Notes: generated from the letters alone by a model not told the origin. DNA of 64,000 nt from Pontibacter sp. HSC-36F09 (GCF_024171605.1 NZ_JALKAA010000002.1:62001-126000); one strand, 5' to 3'; positions 1 to 8,768 are shown, counted from the stretch's first letter. Made by a program: numbers and translations.

Positions 1-423
1 ATGCGCGACGGAGGGCAGGCCAGTTGCCGAAGTAGCGTCTGTGTAAAGCGATGTCTGCCCCGCCTGGCTGCTGTCAAACACAACAGGCGTGTGTTTGTCT
101 ATACCTTTCTTCCGGAGCGTGTTGAGCTTCTCCAAGGCCATAAAAGCCAGGGGTAGCTTGACTGTAGAGGCCGGGTTGAAGTAAAGATCCGGGTCGTGAT
201 TAAAATAGTAGTTTTTGAAAGAAGGCTTATTATTCTTATCGCGGTTGATCTTGGTATAGATGATCTGCACGCGGTATTTCTCAGGGTCGCGGAGCAGCAC
301 ATTTACACTGTCGTTGCCAGCTTTTATCAAAAGCTCCCGCAGAAATTCATCAGTTCTTTTTTGAGCCATGGAAGGTTGGAAGATGCAGAGCATCAAAGCT
401 AAAAGAAGTATACGTTTGGTCAT
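1..423 (-). CDS. Serine hydrolase, beta-lactamase/PBP-like, N-terminal part (3' end outside window)
   Basis: The visible 141 codons begin with an N-terminal signal peptide (MTKRILLLALMLC, cleavage probably after SMAQ), so the product is exported to the periplasm. At about residues 85-90 the sequence FNPASTVKLPLAF carries an SxxK element (STVK), the acylation motif of class A beta-lactamases and penicillin-binding proteins. The later SxN and KTG motifs would lie beyond the window edge, so substrate and activity cannot be judged. The start is the ATG whose complement is at 421-423, directly before the hydrophobic segment. The gene reads off the left edge of the window. The hydrolase fold is moderately sure; peptidoglycan or beta-lactam as substrate is only an inference. 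Confidence 0.65.
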   Translation of the reverse strand, partial: MTKRILLLALMLCIFQPSMAQKRTDEFLRELLIKAGNDSVNVLLRDPEKYRVQIIYTKINRDKNNKPSFKNYYFNHDPDLYFNPASTVKLPLAFMALEKLNTLRKKGIDKHTPVVFDSSQAGQTSLYTDATSATGLPSVAH

Positions 424-583
424 ATAATGCCTGGATGTTTCTCAAATTGTGTGATAGGTTCTCTCCCCGAACAGGTAAGGTCGTTTCATTCTAAGAAAAC
501 ACGCTCAAATTTACTGTCATTCTGTTAAGGAACCTGGTTAAAATAGAGGGCTCCTTCCCCCGGGAGGCTAAGCCCATACTATT

Positions 584-612
584 TGCTACCAGGATCCTTC
601 CAGGATGACAAA
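584..612. repeat. Dispersed repeat fragment (CTACCAGGATCCTTCCAGGATGACA word)
   Basis: The 339-base gap at 424-762 holds no gene. It contains a word at 587-610 whose near-perfect reverse complement recurs at 22674-22698, inside another intergenic gap. The two copies differ at two or three bases. This is probably a fragment of a dispersed intergenic repeat family. Nothing else was recognised in this gap apart from one AGGTATA copy at 722. Confidence 0.5.
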
Positions 613-762
613 AAAAGTAGAACGAAACGTCCCTGCCCGAACAGGGGCAATGTTTTACAGGTTTAAAGAACAGCGCTAAACTAGCTATCAGCTGGTTTCA
701 AGCCAAAGTTTTTCAACAGCCAGGTATAGAATTCAGCACGCCTTTTGAGAGATCTCATACCG

Positions 763-1278
763 TTACAAGTGAAGTTTCATCATGATATCGGTCTGCTCGT
801 CATCTCCTAGCATGAAAACGTGCTTGTCAAACTCGACAAAGCCATTTTTCTTATAAAAATTGATCGCTCTTGGGTTTTCCTCCCAAACGCCCAGCCAGAC
901 GTACTCAGCCTTCATTTGACGCGCCATTTGAATCGCATGATCATAAAGCAATTGACCCACACGTTTCCCGTGATATTCTTTTAGCACATAGATACGCTCT
1001 ATTTCAAGGCCTTTGTCGTCTTTCAGTTCCGTCTGTGCCGGGCCGGAATTCACTTTCAGGTAACCAATTACTTTAGCATCCATTGTCGCGAAATAGAATG
1101 CGGAGTTTGGGTCACTGAGTTCGGCCGTCAGTTTCTCAACAGCTAACTCTTCTTCCAGGTACTTTTTCATATCCTCCGCCGTATTCTTGGCTGAGAAGGT
1201 CTCAGAAAAAGTCTGCCTGCTGATTTGTTGCAGTGGAGCAATGTCGCTGAGGGTGACTGTTTTTATTTCACAATTCAT
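763..1278 (-). CDS. paiA: GNAT N-acetyltransferase, PaiA-like (spermidine/spermine N-acetyltransferase)
   Basis: A 171-residue single-domain GNAT protein. The acetyl-CoA binding segment is visible as IERIYVLKEYHGKRVGQLL, with the usual beta-4/alpha-3 layout (here Y-H-G-K-R-V-G), followed by the late motif NPRAINFYKKNGF. The N-terminal half (LQQISRQTFSETF, then KKYLEEEL) and the ending MLGDDEQTDIMM match what I remember of Bacillus PaiA, which acetylates polyamines. I chose the internal ATG at 1278 (MNCEIKTV) over an ATG 45 bases further upstream because the family begins there and the bases before it read AGAAGTG, a plausible ribosome site. The gene stands alone between YnfA and the serine hydrolase. 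GNAT membership is nearly certain; polyamine as substrate is inferred from resemblance. Confidence 0.8.
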   Translation of the reverse strand: MNCEIKTVTLSDIAPLQQISRQTFSETFSAKNTAEDMKKYLEEELAVEKLTAELSDPNSAFYFATMDAKVIGYLKVNSGPAQTELKDDKGLEIERIYVLKEYHGKRVGQLLYDHAIQMARQMKAEYVWLGVWEENPRAINFYKKNGFVEFDKHVFMLGDDEQTDIMMKLHL

Positions 1279-1400
1279 CACTTCTTGTTTGAGACATAGG
1301 AAGTTGGAAACGAGTAATGCCAATAGAGGGAAATAGCTGATCGGGTAGCGAATGGGGCGGTGCTGTAAAATTTGTTCCTACAGGTATAGCCGCGTGCTCC

Positions 1401-1730
1401 TCAACTTCTCGGGGCATAATAAATAATGCAGACGCCTAACAGGGCGATCAAGGCGCCGATAATGTCATATTTGTCGGGTGAGTAGTCGTCGAATTTCATT
1501 GACCACAGCAAGGACATAACAATGAAAACTCCGCCGTAGGTAGCGTATACCCGAGCGAAGTTCTGCGTCTGCAAAGTAGCCACTACGCCGTATAGCGCAA
1601 GGATTATACCGCCTGCTACACCATACCAAACGGGTTTGTCTTCTTTCAGCCAGAGCCAGATCAGGTAACCGCCGCCTATCTCGCAGAGACCTGCCAAAAT
1701 AAAAATCGGAATTGATTTTAGAAAAGTCAT
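1401..1730 (-). CDS. YnfA family (UPF0060) small membrane protein
   Basis: A 109-residue protein with four predicted transmembrane segments: FLKSIPIFILAGLCEIGGGYLIWLW, the stretch around YGVAGGIILALYGVVATL, RVYATYGGVFIVMSLLW and IIGALIALLGVCIIYY. The conserved AGLCEIGGGYLIWLW opening, the ARVYATYGGVFI block and the total length are typical of the YnfA family. These are inner-membrane proteins related in topology to small multidrug resistance transporters, and their transport role is not settled. The polar linker KFDDYSPDKYD comes before the last helix, as in other members. The start is the first ATG. The gene lies 230 bases from the NAT gene on the same strand and is probably transcribed with or just after it. 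Family call is confident, function is not. Confidence 0.85.
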   Translation of the reverse strand: MTFLKSIPIFILAGLCEIGGGYLIWLWLKEDKPVWYGVAGGIILALYGVVATLQTQNFARVYATYGGVFIVMSLLWSMKFDDYSPDKYDIIGALIALLGVCIIYYAPRS

Positions 1731-1790
1731 CTCAAGTTGGGTTATGCTTAAAAACTACTGCTTGTGTTTCTTGTCGTTTCCGGAGCCAGG

Positions 1791-2561
1791 CTAGCTATTG
1801 CGGCCAACTGGTTTTACCCCAAAGTATTTCCACAGGTATACCTCGTACTCAGTTGCGTCTTTAAACGCAGTTTCCCTGGTAAGGTCACCTTCTTTTATCT
1901 TGAGTTTGTTCTCGGTGAGGGTGATGCGGCCTTGTTCGGTGGGCAGCGTGATCATGCTGCGCTGCCTGAAGTGGGATCCGGGATCGGTCTGGTGAAAGTG
2001 GCACATGCCGGTAAACTCATCGAACGCCCTTGCGGCTGTCCGGAAGATGTATTCGGGCCGGATCTCGCCGTCCTCCACGCGGCTTATCCGGTAATAATCC
2101 TCATCATACCTGTCGAAGATGTAATTGCCCCGCGCATCGGCCTGTACCTGGTTCAACGCCATCTTCAGTGGCGCGAAACTAAACTCCCCAAACCCGACAT
2201 CGGTCAGATAATCTTCTCCCGCTATCGTCACCAGCAAGGCCAGATGATCATACTCCGGCGTGTAGGTGCCTTCGCTGCTGGAATAGACTTTTGCAGAAAT
2301 CCGTCTCACATCAAAACCAATCGCAGTGAGTAATTCAAAGTATAAACCGTTCAGCTCATAGCAGAACCCGCCCCGCTTCTGAAGCACCACCTTATTAAAG
2401 ATCCTTTCAACATCCAGTTCGATCGGAACACCGTGGTGAATGTCAAGATTTTCGAAAGGAACAGATAACAAGTGGCGCTTCTGCAGTTGCCGCAGCACTT
2501 CAAGGGTCGGCTGCAGTTCCCCGGTGTATCCGATGCGCTCCAGGTATGCTGTGTAGTTCAT
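1791..2561 (-). CDS. nat: Arylamine N-acetyltransferase
   Basis: A 256-residue cytosolic enzyme that moves an acetyl group from acetyl-CoA to arylamines and hydrazines through a cysteine intermediate. The catalytic triad can be read: Cys67 in RGGFCYELN, His106 in EYDHLALLV and Asp121 in YLTDVGFGEF. The N-terminal block VPFENLDIHHG, which binds near the active site, is also present. Length fits bacterial NATs (about 250-280 residues). The start is the first ATG, with no in-frame rival nearby. Possible physiological roles are xenobiotic detoxification or acylation of amide-containing secondary metabolites; no biosynthetic cluster surrounds it, so the former is more likely. A long plus-strand frame covers it but has no family features. 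Confidence 0.9.
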   Translation of the reverse strand: MNYTAYLERIGYTGELQPTLEVLRQLQKRHLLSVPFENLDIHHGVPIELDVERIFNKVVLQKRGGFCYELNGLYFELLTAIGFDVRRISAKVYSSSEGTYTPEYDHLALLVTIAGEDYLTDVGFGEFSFAPLKMALNQVQADARGNYIFDRYDEDYYRISRVEDGEIRPEYIFRTAARAFDEFTGMCHFHQTDPGSHFRQRSMITLPTEQGRITLTENKLKIKEGDLTRETAFKDATEYEVYLWKYFGVKPVGRNS

Positions 2562-2671
2562 GTGCTTTGATGGTATGCTCTTTTCTTACAACAGGTATAA
2601 GCTTTTTTGCTCAGTAAGATATACGAAGTCCCATACCTTGGTGCCTACCCATCCGCTTTTGTAAGTCTTGA

Positions 2672-3571
2672 TCAACTAATTTGTGCATATGTCAGCTGTG
2701 TACCCTGATCGGTTACTTCCAGCCTCGCTTTTCTACCGCAAACCAGCGCCAGGTTATCCGGTTCGTGGCCGGTCGGGAAGCCGTAGCAAACGGGGTAGTT
2801 GTACTTGCCGCTGTGCTCGGCGATGATCTCGTAGGCGTCTTTGCCGAATGGGATGGCGTTGTCTTTCATGTCGCTGAAGTGGCCGACGATCAGGCCGGCC
2901 AGGTCTTGTAACTTGCCAGCGCGGTCGAGGTGCACCATCATGCGGTCGATGCTGTAGAGGTACTCGTCCACGTCTTCCAGAAACAGGATCTTACCTTTGG
3001 TTGTGAAGTCGGAGCGGGTGCCGGAGACGTTGTGCAGGAGCGCCAGGTTGCCGCCGATCAGCTGGCCTTCGGCTATACCTGTGCGGTTGAAGGCGTGGGG
3101 AGCGGCGCTGTAGCTGAGCTCCTCGCCAAAGAGCACGCGGCGCAGGCTGTCCAGCGCTTCTTCCGTGCCTTTCGGGAAAAGCAAAGGCATGATGCCGTGT
3201 ACGCTCTCTATACCTAAACTGTGGATGTGGCAAAGGAGGGAGGTGATGTCACTGAAGCCGACGATCCATTTCGGGTGCTTTTGGAACTGACTGAAATCCA
3301 CCTGGTCGAGGATGCGGGTGGTGCCGTAGCCGCCGCGGGCACAGATGATGGCCTTGATGTCGGGGCGGTCGAGGGCCTGTTGCAGGTCCTGCAGGCGCAG
3401 CGCATCGTCGCCGGCAAACACACCGTACTGCGCCCCCACCGTCGGGCCGACTTCCACTTCCAGTCCCCAGCCTTGCAGTATGCCGATGGCGGCGGCTATG
3501 TCTTCGTGGCTGATAAGGCGGGCGGTGGCGATGATGGCGATTTTGTCGCCGGGCTGCAGGGGTGTGATCAT
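2672..3571 (-). CDS. ldcA: LD-carboxypeptidase (peptidase family S66)
   Basis: A 299-residue member of the LdcA/MccF family. LdcA releases the terminal D-alanine from murein tetrapeptides during recycling; MccF-type relatives cleave microcin C-like compounds. The N-terminal domain shows GDKIAIIATA, the ICARGGYGTTRIL loop at about 77-88 and the nucleophile Ser107 in VGFSDITSL. The C-terminal half shows LFLEDVDEYLYSIDRM, which carries the catalytic Glu, and GFPTGHEPDNLAL, which holds the catalytic His. No signal peptide is present, so it is cytosolic, which fits recycling. The start is the only sensible ATG, just downstream of a run of T on the coding strand. The family is clear; LdcA rather than MccF function is inferred from the absence of any antibiotic-related neighbours. 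Confidence 0.88.
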   Translation of the reverse strand: MITPLQPGDKIAIIATARLISHEDIAAAIGILQGWGLEVEVGPTVGAQYGVFAGDDALRLQDLQQALDRPDIKAIICARGGYGTTRILDQVDFSQFQKHPKWIVGFSDITSLLCHIHSLGIESVHGIMPLLFPKGTEEALDSLRRVLFGEELSYSAAPHAFNRTGIAEGQLIGGNLALLHNVSGTRSDFTTKGKILFLEDVDEYLYSIDRMMVHLDRAGKLQDLAGLIVGHFSDMKDNAIPFGKDAYEIIAEHSGKYNYPVCYGFPTGHEPDNLALVCGRKARLEVTDQGTQLTYAQIS

Positions 3572-3737
3572 GGGGAAAGCTTTTTTGATGAGAAACGAAG
3601 GTATGGCTTTTTGCTAAAATTTGCGAGGTTGCAAAATTTTGGGCAATTTCGGAAGCTCATTATAGCTGACTTCAGCTGCACGTCCGATACCTATACCTAA
3701 ACAATTGGCATACGGGCGGAAACCTAAAAACCTTTTT

Positions 3738-5270
3738 ATGACCCAAATCAAGACAAAAAAGTCGGGGATTGACAAATTCCTGTCGGTGGTGGAACGCATT
3801 GGTAACGCCCTGCCGCACCCCGCTACGCTATTTGCCGGCTTCGCCCTGCTCGTTATCATCCTGTCATGGGTAGCAAGTATGTTCGATATGGCCGTGGTGC
3901 ACCCGGGCACGGGCCAGACCATCACACCGGTCAACCTGCTTTCGACAGAGGGCCTGCACATGATCCTGACCCGCATGGTGACCAACTTTACCGATTTTGC
4001 GCCGTTGGGCACCGTGCTTGTTTCCCTGCTAGGTATAGGTATAGCCGAAGGCACCGGCTTGATTGGTGCGGTGCTGCGCCTGGTGGTGCTCTCATCGCCG
4101 AAGCGTTTGCTTACCTTCGTGATTGTGTTTGCCGGCGTATTGTCTAACACAGCTTCTGAAGTGGGCTACGTGCTGCTGGTGCCATTGGCGGCGGTTATCT
4201 TTTTGGCGGCTGGTCGCCATCCACTGGCCGGTCTGGCAGCTGCTTTTGCCGGTGTGTCGGGTGGTTACAGCGCTAACCTGCTGCTGGGTACCATCGACCC
4301 ACTGCTGGCCGGTCTGTCTACAGAAGCGGCCCGTATCATTGACCCGAACTATATCGTTAACCCGGCGGCCAACTACTATTTCATGTTCGTGTCCACCTTC
4401 ATTGTGGCAGGCCTGGGTACCTGGGTGACGGAAAAAATCGTGATTCCGAGGCTGGGAGAGTACACGGGTGACGAAAAGCCGCAAAGCATCGATCGCCTGA
4501 ACAGTCAGGAGAAGCGTGGTTTGTTGTACGCTACTATTGCTATTCTCATGTCCACGGCTTTTGTGTTGGGCGGCCTGCTGCCGGAAGACGGCTACCTGCG
4601 CAACCCTGAAACGGGCGAAATCCTCAACTCGCCGTTCATGTCAGGCATCGTGGCCTTTATTTTCCTGCTTTCCGCCATCGGTGGTATCGCGTACGGTATA
4701 GGCGCTAAATCCATCAAAAATGACAGCGACGTGATGCGCGGGATGTCCAAGTCGATGGAGACGCTGGGTTCTTACATCGTGCTGGTGTTTTTTGCGGCGC
4801 AGTTCGTGGCCTATTTCAACTGGACCAACCTGGGGCTGATTCTGGCCATTAACGGGGCCGATGTGCTGAAGACACTGGGCCTGAGCGGTATTCCATTGAT
4901 GATCATGTTCATCTTGGTGTCCGCTTCCATCAACATGATCATGGGCTCGGCCTCGGCCAAGTGGGCGATTATGGCACCGGTGTTCATCCCGATGTTCATG
5001 TTGCTGGGCTATACGCCGGAATTCACACAAACCGCCTACCGCATCGGCGACAGCGTAACGAACATTATCTCGCCGATGATGTCATACTTCGCCCTGATTG
5101 TGGCCTTCATTCAACGCTACGACAAAAAAGCAGGTATAGGCACTGTTATCTCCACCATGTTGCCATACTCCATCGCGTTCCTGATTGGCTGGACCATCCT
5201 GTTCATCATCTGGATACTACTGGACCTGCCGATTGGCCCGGGAGCAGAGTTGTACATGCCGCAGCCGTAA
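3738..5270 (+). CDS. AbgT family transporter (p-aminobenzoyl-glutamate type)
   Basis: A 510-residue inner-membrane protein of the AbgT family, whose founder imports p-aminobenzoyl-glutamate and whose later members export sulfonamides. Length matches E. coli AbgT (508). Diagnostic parts are [20 protein letters not shown] near the start, [21 protein letters not shown] and [24 protein letters not shown] in the first half, and [42 protein letters not shown] in the second half, the latter resembling a re-entrant substrate-binding hairpin. I counted about nine to ten strongly hydrophobic segments. The ATG at 3738 (MTQIKTKK) is preferred to an upstream TTG at 3705. It ends in a strong hairpin terminator shared with a convergent barrel gene. 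Direction of transport cannot be told. Confidence 0.88.
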   Translation: MTQIKTKKSGIDKFLSVVERIGNALPHPATLFAGFALLVIILSWVASMFDMAVVHPGTGQTITPVNLLSTEGLHMILTRMVTNFTDFAPLGTVLVSLLGIGIAEGTGLIGAVLRLVVLSSPKRLLTFVIVFAGVLSNTASEVGYVLLVPLAAVIFLAAGRHPLAGLAAAFAGVSGGYSANLLLGTIDPLLAGLSTEAARIIDPNYIVNPAANYYFMFVSTFIVAGLGTWVTEKIVIPRLGEYTGDEKPQSIDRLNSQEKRGLLYATIAILMSTAFVLGGLLPEDGYLRNPETGEILNSPFMSGIVAFIFLLSAIGGIAYGIGAKSIKNDSDVMRGMSKSMETLGSYIVLVFFAAQFVAYFNWTNLGLILAINGADVLKTLGLSGIPLMIMFILVSASINMIMGSASAKWAIMAPVFIPMFMLLGYTPEFTQTAYRIGDSVTNIISPMMSYFALIVAFIQRYDKKAGIGTVISTMLPYSIAFLIGWTILFIIWILLDLPIGPGAELYMPQP

Positions 5271-5286
5271 CAGGCATAATTGGAAT

Positions 5287-5330
5287 AAAAACAGCCGATG
5301 CAGGTATAGAACTGCATCGGCTGTTTTTTT
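5287..5330. terminator. Bidirectional intrinsic terminator between abgT-like and barrel genes
   Basis: The arms 5287-5303 and 5312-5328 form a long stem (AACAGCCGATGCAG paired with CTGCATCGGCTGTT) with A and T runs at the two ends, so it can stop transcription from both convergent genes. Its loop carries one copy of the AGGTATA word. Confidence 0.9.
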
Positions 5331-5362
5331 ATAGAGGGCAAGCTCGAAGTTACAGGTTATAC

Positions 5363-5965
5363 CTAGAACAACTTCAGACCTACACTCACCAGAATCTGTT
5401 TATTGGCCAGGTCATAGTTGCTCTGATTGGTCGGGTCATCGTAGCTGCGGTTAATGTGCTCGTAACGTACATCAAGGGTCAGACGCTGTATGTCGAGGCC
5501 TACACCTGCTTGGTAGCCCCAATCGGAGTTCTCCATAAAGCTCTTGATATTCTGGCCATCCTGTCGCGCACTCAACAGGGTAGAGGCCACCGGGCCTGCC
5601 TGTAAACGCACCACATTGCCAAGGCTTATACCTGCCATAATGGGTACGTCGAGGCGGTTAAACTTGATGTCAGCCACACGGGAGGCAAGCGTTGCATTGG
5701 GGTTAGACTCCAGGCGGCCGCCTGTCTGCGTAAATACAACTTCGGGTTGAACAAATAGACCCAGTATGTTGACGCGGGCAAAAGCACCGGCATGGTAACT
5801 GGTCACGGATTCTTTTTTGGCATACTCGGCAGGGTTGCTGGTCACGTCGTGTACGCTCACACTCGACGAGCCCACACCTGCTTTAAGTCCACCCGTTAGG
5901 GCCTGCGCCTGCGCTGCCGTACTAAGGGCGAACAACGCGAATATAGTTAGCACTAAATTTTTCAT
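5363..5965 (-). CDS. Outer-membrane beta-barrel protein (PorT-like, OMP_b-brl)
   Basis: A 200-residue exported protein. The signal peptide MKNLVLTIFALFALSTAAQAQ is followed by alternating short amphipathic strands with glycine-rich turns (LTGGLKAGVGSSSV, YHAGAFARVNILGLFVQPEVVF, LDVPIMAGISLGNVVRLQAGPVAS, WGYQAGVGLDIQRLTLDVRYEH) and ends in VSVGLKLF. The final Phe is the usual signature for outer-membrane insertion. This is the layout of small eight-strand barrels that are very common in Bacteroidota. Function is unknown. I moved the start from an upstream ATG at 6013 to the ATG at 5965 because it opens directly on the signal peptide. It converges with the AbgT-type gene across a shared terminator. 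Confidence 0.75.
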   Translation of the reverse strand: MKNLVLTIFALFALSTAAQAQALTGGLKAGVGSSSVSVHDVTSNPAEYAKKESVTSYHAGAFARVNILGLFVQPEVVFTQTGGRLESNPNATLASRVADIKFNRLDVPIMAGISLGNVVRLQAGPVASTLLSARQDGQNIKSFMENSDWGYQAGVGLDIQRLTLDVRYEHINRSYDDPTNQSNYDLANKQILVSVGLKLF

Positions 5966-6128
5966 AGCTATCAGATTAAGTTCTACATGGTTAAGCCTTG
6001 GCCAATGTGGCACAGGTATAACGAGTAGTCAATAGCCTTTTAGTACGTAACCTTGTAAATATAGGGTATACTGGATTGGATTATGGTATTATTCTAATTA
6101 TTTACTGTTTAAGGAGCTGCGTGTTATT

Positions 6129-6923
6129 TTACAAGCCAGGCACCTCTACCAACTTTACATTTTCCCCAAACTTCTCCCGAATCGTTTTCTCAGCTGCGAA
6201 ACTGTGGTTGGCTCCAAGCACGAAAACCAGTTTCTTTCCGGGGTTATGCTCAATCAATGAGATGATGTTGCTACCGATGTGCTCATCACGACTTCGGTTA
6301 AAATTTGCATAAGCAGCATAAGGTGTTCCCTGAAGCAGGATATCCAGTTGCTTATAGTATAGTTCGGCTACCAGGTCGTAATGGCCAGAATTGTTGAACT
6401 CAGCCGGGGTGCTCGTGCTCGCAAGTTCTATCATCTTCTGTGGGAAAACAGCAATCATCTTCATCCTGGAACGCAGCGTAGTATCGGAGTTCAGGTTACG
6501 TTCCAGCTGCTTGATCTCGGTTAGTTGTTTATTCCCTCCTTTAAAAGCATCAGGAGGAAGGAGCTGACCGGCCGCTTCTTCTCCATACCAATCCACGCCG
6601 TATACCTTGTCCCTTGGGAAAAGAACCGTGATCTGGCGCATCTCCAGTGGGTATAGCTGTTTCAGGTATGAGGTGTCCTGGTCAATATCTTCGGGGCGAA
6701 TCTCTACGCCTATTATATCGGGATTATACCTCCTGATAAGCTCATACACATGATCGTAGGTATAGTTGGGGTTGCTCTTGTGGAGGCCGTGCAGCGTGGC
6801 TAGCAGCATGACCTGGGTGGGAACAACCTTATTCCCGGATGCGTTTTGTGCTGGCTGAAAAGCGCTGGTGCAGCCGACCAAAAGCAAGAAGAGCAGGGCA
6901 AGCAGGCCATTATACTTCATCAT
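6129..6923 (-). CDS. TraB/GumN-like (TIKI superfamily) lipoprotein
   Basis: A 264-residue protein beginning with a lipoprotein signal (LLALLFLLLVGCTSA, lipobox LVGC), so it is anchored in a membrane facing the periplasm or surface. The rest resembles the TraB/PrgY/GumN group, which includes the TIKI metalloproteases: an N-terminal LLATLHGLHKSN with a His close to the first strand, then DIIGVEIRPE, an RDEHIGSNI element near residue 215, and VLGANHSFAAE near the end. These His and Glu residues correspond to the proposed metal-binding set. Its start overlaps the end of the ridA gene by 14 bases, so the two are very probably co-transcribed. The superfamily call is moderately supported; substrate and true protease activity are not known. 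Confidence 0.6.
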   Translation of the reverse strand: MMKYNGLLALLFLLLVGCTSAFQPAQNASGNKVVPTQVMLLATLHGLHKSNPNYTYDHVYELIRRYNPDIIGVEIRPEDIDQDTSYLKQLYPLEMRQITVLFPRDKVYGVDWYGEEAAGQLLPPDAFKGGNKQLTEIKQLERNLNSDTTLRSRMKMIAVFPQKMIELASTSTPAEFNNSGHYDLVAELYYKQLDILLQGTPYAAYANFNRSRDEHIGSNIISLIEHNPGKKLVFVLGANHSFAAEKTIREKFGENVKLVEVPGL

Positions 6924-7341
6924 AAGGTATAGCGTTGGGGTTAATCAGATTTTCATCTGCTTCGATTATTGCCGTAGCCTCTATTTCCACCAGTTGCTCC
7001 GGTTTGATGAGGGCACTTACCTGCACCATGGTCGAAGCGGGTTTTATGTCCCCGAAAAACTCTCCATGGGCCCGGCCCACAGCTTCCCACTGGCTGATAT
7101 CGGTTACATAGATGCGGGTTCGCACCACCTGCTGCATGGTAGCGCCAGCTTCCTGCAGGGCCTTTTCAATCTTTTGCAGGATAAACCGGGTCTGTTCGTA
7201 GGCATCGCCTATACCTAACACCTGGTCGCCCTCCATGGCCGTGGTGCCTGCCACTTCTACCACACTGCCCACGCGCACCGCACGGCTATATCCAATCGTG
7301 TCTTCCCATACAGCACCTGATGAAATATTCTGTCTTGTCAT
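6910..7341 (-). CDS. RidA family protein (YjgF/YER057c/UK114)
   Basis: A 143-residue cytosolic protein of the Rid family. RidA itself hydrolyses reactive enamine/imine intermediates from pyridoxal-phosphate dehydratases. Visible family features are VEVAGTTAM, GDAYEQTRFILQKIEKAL, the conserved Arg in VVRTRIYVTDISQW near residue 92, and the ending VEIEATAII. The WEAVGRAHGEFFGDIKPASTMVQVSALI stretch places it among the wider RidA subgroups rather than archetypal RidA, so deaminase specificity is uncertain. It is the first gene of a two-gene unit with the overlapping TraB-like lipoprotein. A long intergenic repeat region begins immediately upstream of its start codon. Confidence 0.85.
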   Translation of the reverse strand: MTRQNISSGAVWEDTIGYSRAVRVGSVVEVAGTTAMEGDQVLGIGDAYEQTRFILQKIEKALQEAGATMQQVVRTRIYVTDISQWEAVGRAHGEFFGDIKPASTMVQVSALIKPEQLVEIEATAIIEADENLINPNAIPYDEV

Positions 7342-7343
7342 AG

Positions 7344-7527
7344 TTTAGGAGTTTGAGAATTTAGGAGTTAGAAAGTTCAGCAGGTATACCTGTAGGGACA
7401 GGTCGCGACCTATCCGAATCATGCACCGGTATACCTTCCCGAATCGTGCAGAAAATTCACCTGTTCCTCGGAGGGACAGAGGTTGGTTAATCCTGCACCC
7501 AACAATTTAACAATTCAGCCATTTAAC
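7344..7527. repeat. Left copy of composite inverted repeat flanking the radical SAM gene
   Basis: This stretch holds three words in order: a GGAGTTTGAG-type word (7348-7371), a block around the palindrome GTCGCGAC with GTAGGGACA before it and GAATC..TGCA after it (7391-7450), and AACAATTTAACAATTCAG (7501-7518). The same three words, reverse-complemented and in mirror order, occur at 8618-8765 on the other side of the radical SAM gene. Homologous parts are roughly 80-95 per cent identical by eye. Confidence 0.75.
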
Positions 7528-7611
7528 CACTCAATATACAGATTCTCAGAAGCAATATCGCCTATTTCAGTTTCCTGATTACTTCTATACCTGATACTCG
7601 GGCAGAATCCT

Positions 7612-7619
7612 TAATTTTG
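7612..7619 (+). promoter_or_regulatory. Bacteroidota-type -7 element for the radical SAM gene
   Basis: TAATTTTG at 7612-7619 matches the TAnnTTTG consensus and lies 19 bases before the ATG at 7639. No convincing TTTG -33 box was seen. Confidence 0.5.
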
Positions 7620-7638
7620 GGTAAACAACTGCTTCCGG

Positions 7639-8619
7639 ATGCGTCTGAGATCGAAACCTGTGCTTTGCAACTACTACGTTACCTACCGCTGTAACGCAAA
7701 GTGCTCGTTCTGTGATATCTGGGAGAAGCCATCGCCTTACATTACGCTGGAAGACGTGGCCCAAAACCTGCGAGACCTGAAAAAGCTGGGCGTGCAGGTA
7801 ATTGACTTTACAGGCGGAGAGCCCCTCCTGCACCGGCAAATCGACCAGATGCTGGGTATGGCGCACGAGATGGGCTTCATCACCACGCTCACCACCAACG
7901 GAATGCTCTACCCCAAACTGGCAGAACGACTAAAAGGCAAGGTAGACATGCTGCACTTTTCGCTGGACTCGGCGCACAAAGAGGAGCACGATACCGGCCG
8001 GGGTGTGGCCTGTTACGACTTTGTGATGGAGTCGATAGAAGTAGCCAAAAAACTGGGTGAGCGACCGGATATTCTCTTCACCGTGTTCCGTCACAATCTA
8101 GATCAACTTAAAGAGGTATACCGCACCATCACACAGCCCAACAAATTGATGCTGATCATCAACCCGGCCTTCGAGTACAACGAAGTTGCGGTAGGGGATC
8201 TGCTCACAGAAGAGGAACTAAACTACTTGACGGCTTTCGGAAAGCGCAAAGGCGTATACCTGAACGAGGGCTTCGTTCAACTGCGCCGCGACGGTGGCAA
8301 CAAGGTGGCAGATCCGGTTTGCAAAGCAGCCAGCACCACGCTGGTCATCTCGCCTGAAAACGAACTGGTGCTGCCCTGCTACCATTTGGGTACGAAAAGC
8401 TTCCCGATACAGGGCAGACTTCGCGAGTTATACCTGAGTCAGGAGGTGGAGGAACTAAAGCAACTCGAGGGACGGTTGCCGGCCTGCGAAGGCTGTACCA
8501 TCAACTGCTACATGCAACCCAGTTTCGCCGTAGAAATGAACAAATACTTCTGGAAAGCCCTGCCCAGCACGCTGAAATATAACCTGAGCAAGGGGACGTG
8601 GAAGCGGTTATTGAATTGA
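7639..8619 (+). CDS. Radical SAM protein with C-terminal cysteine-rich (SPASM-like) tail
   Basis: A 326-residue enzyme. The radical SAM cluster motif CxxxCxxC is at Cys18, Cys22 and Cys25 (YRCNAKCSFC), followed by the GGEPLL segment (IDFTGGEPLLHRQ) that helps bind S-adenosylmethionine, and TTLTTNGML. The C-terminal part has further cysteines (DPVCKAAS, LVLPCYHLG, LPACEGCTINCYM), consistent with an auxiliary iron-sulfur cluster as in SPASM or twitch domains. Such proteins often modify peptides or cofactors, but there is no precursor peptide or partner gene nearby, so the substrate is unknown. The start is an ATG just after a good -7 element. The gene stands alone and is flanked on both sides by long inverted repeats. 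Confidence 0.82.
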   Translation: MRLRSKPVLCNYYVTYRCNAKCSFCDIWEKPSPYITLEDVAQNLRDLKKLGVQVIDFTGGEPLLHRQIDQMLGMAHEMGFITTLTTNGMLYPKLAERLKGKVDMLHFSLDSAHKEEHDTGRGVACYDFVMESIEVAKKLGERPDILFTVFRHNLDQLKEVYRTITQPNKLMLIINPAFEYNEVAVGDLLTEEELNYLTAFGKRKGVYLNEGFVQLRRDGGNKVADPVCKAASTTLVISPENELVLPCYHLGTKSFPIQGRLRELYLSQEVEELKQLEGRLPACEGCTINCYMQPSFAVEMNKYFWKALPSTLKYNLSKGTWKRLLN

Positions 8620-8765
8620 TAAATTGCTGAATTGTTAAATTGTTGATGGTTGTTCGTGCACGATTCAGACAGGAATTGCCGGCGCACGATTCGGACAAGT
8701 CGCGACTTGTCCCTACAAACCGATCTTAACTCGAGACTCACAAAATCTCTAACTCTCAAACTCAA
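8618..8765. repeat. Right copy of composite inverted repeat flanking the radical SAM gene
   Basis: Starting at the stop codon of the radical SAM gene, this stretch is the reverse complement of 7344-7527 with the same order of words: CTGAATTGTTAAATTGTT (8627-8644), a block with GCACGATTC and AAGTCGCGACTTGTCCC (8656-8714), and CTCTAACTCTCAAACTC (8747-8763). It runs to the start codon of the carbonic anhydrase gene. Confidence 0.75.
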
Positions 8766-8768
8766 AAT

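Noticed and set aside
1764..2333. A 189-codon plus-strand frame opposite the arylamine acetyltransferase gene
   Set aside because: The minus strand holds the Cys-His-Asp triad; the plus frame has no motif.
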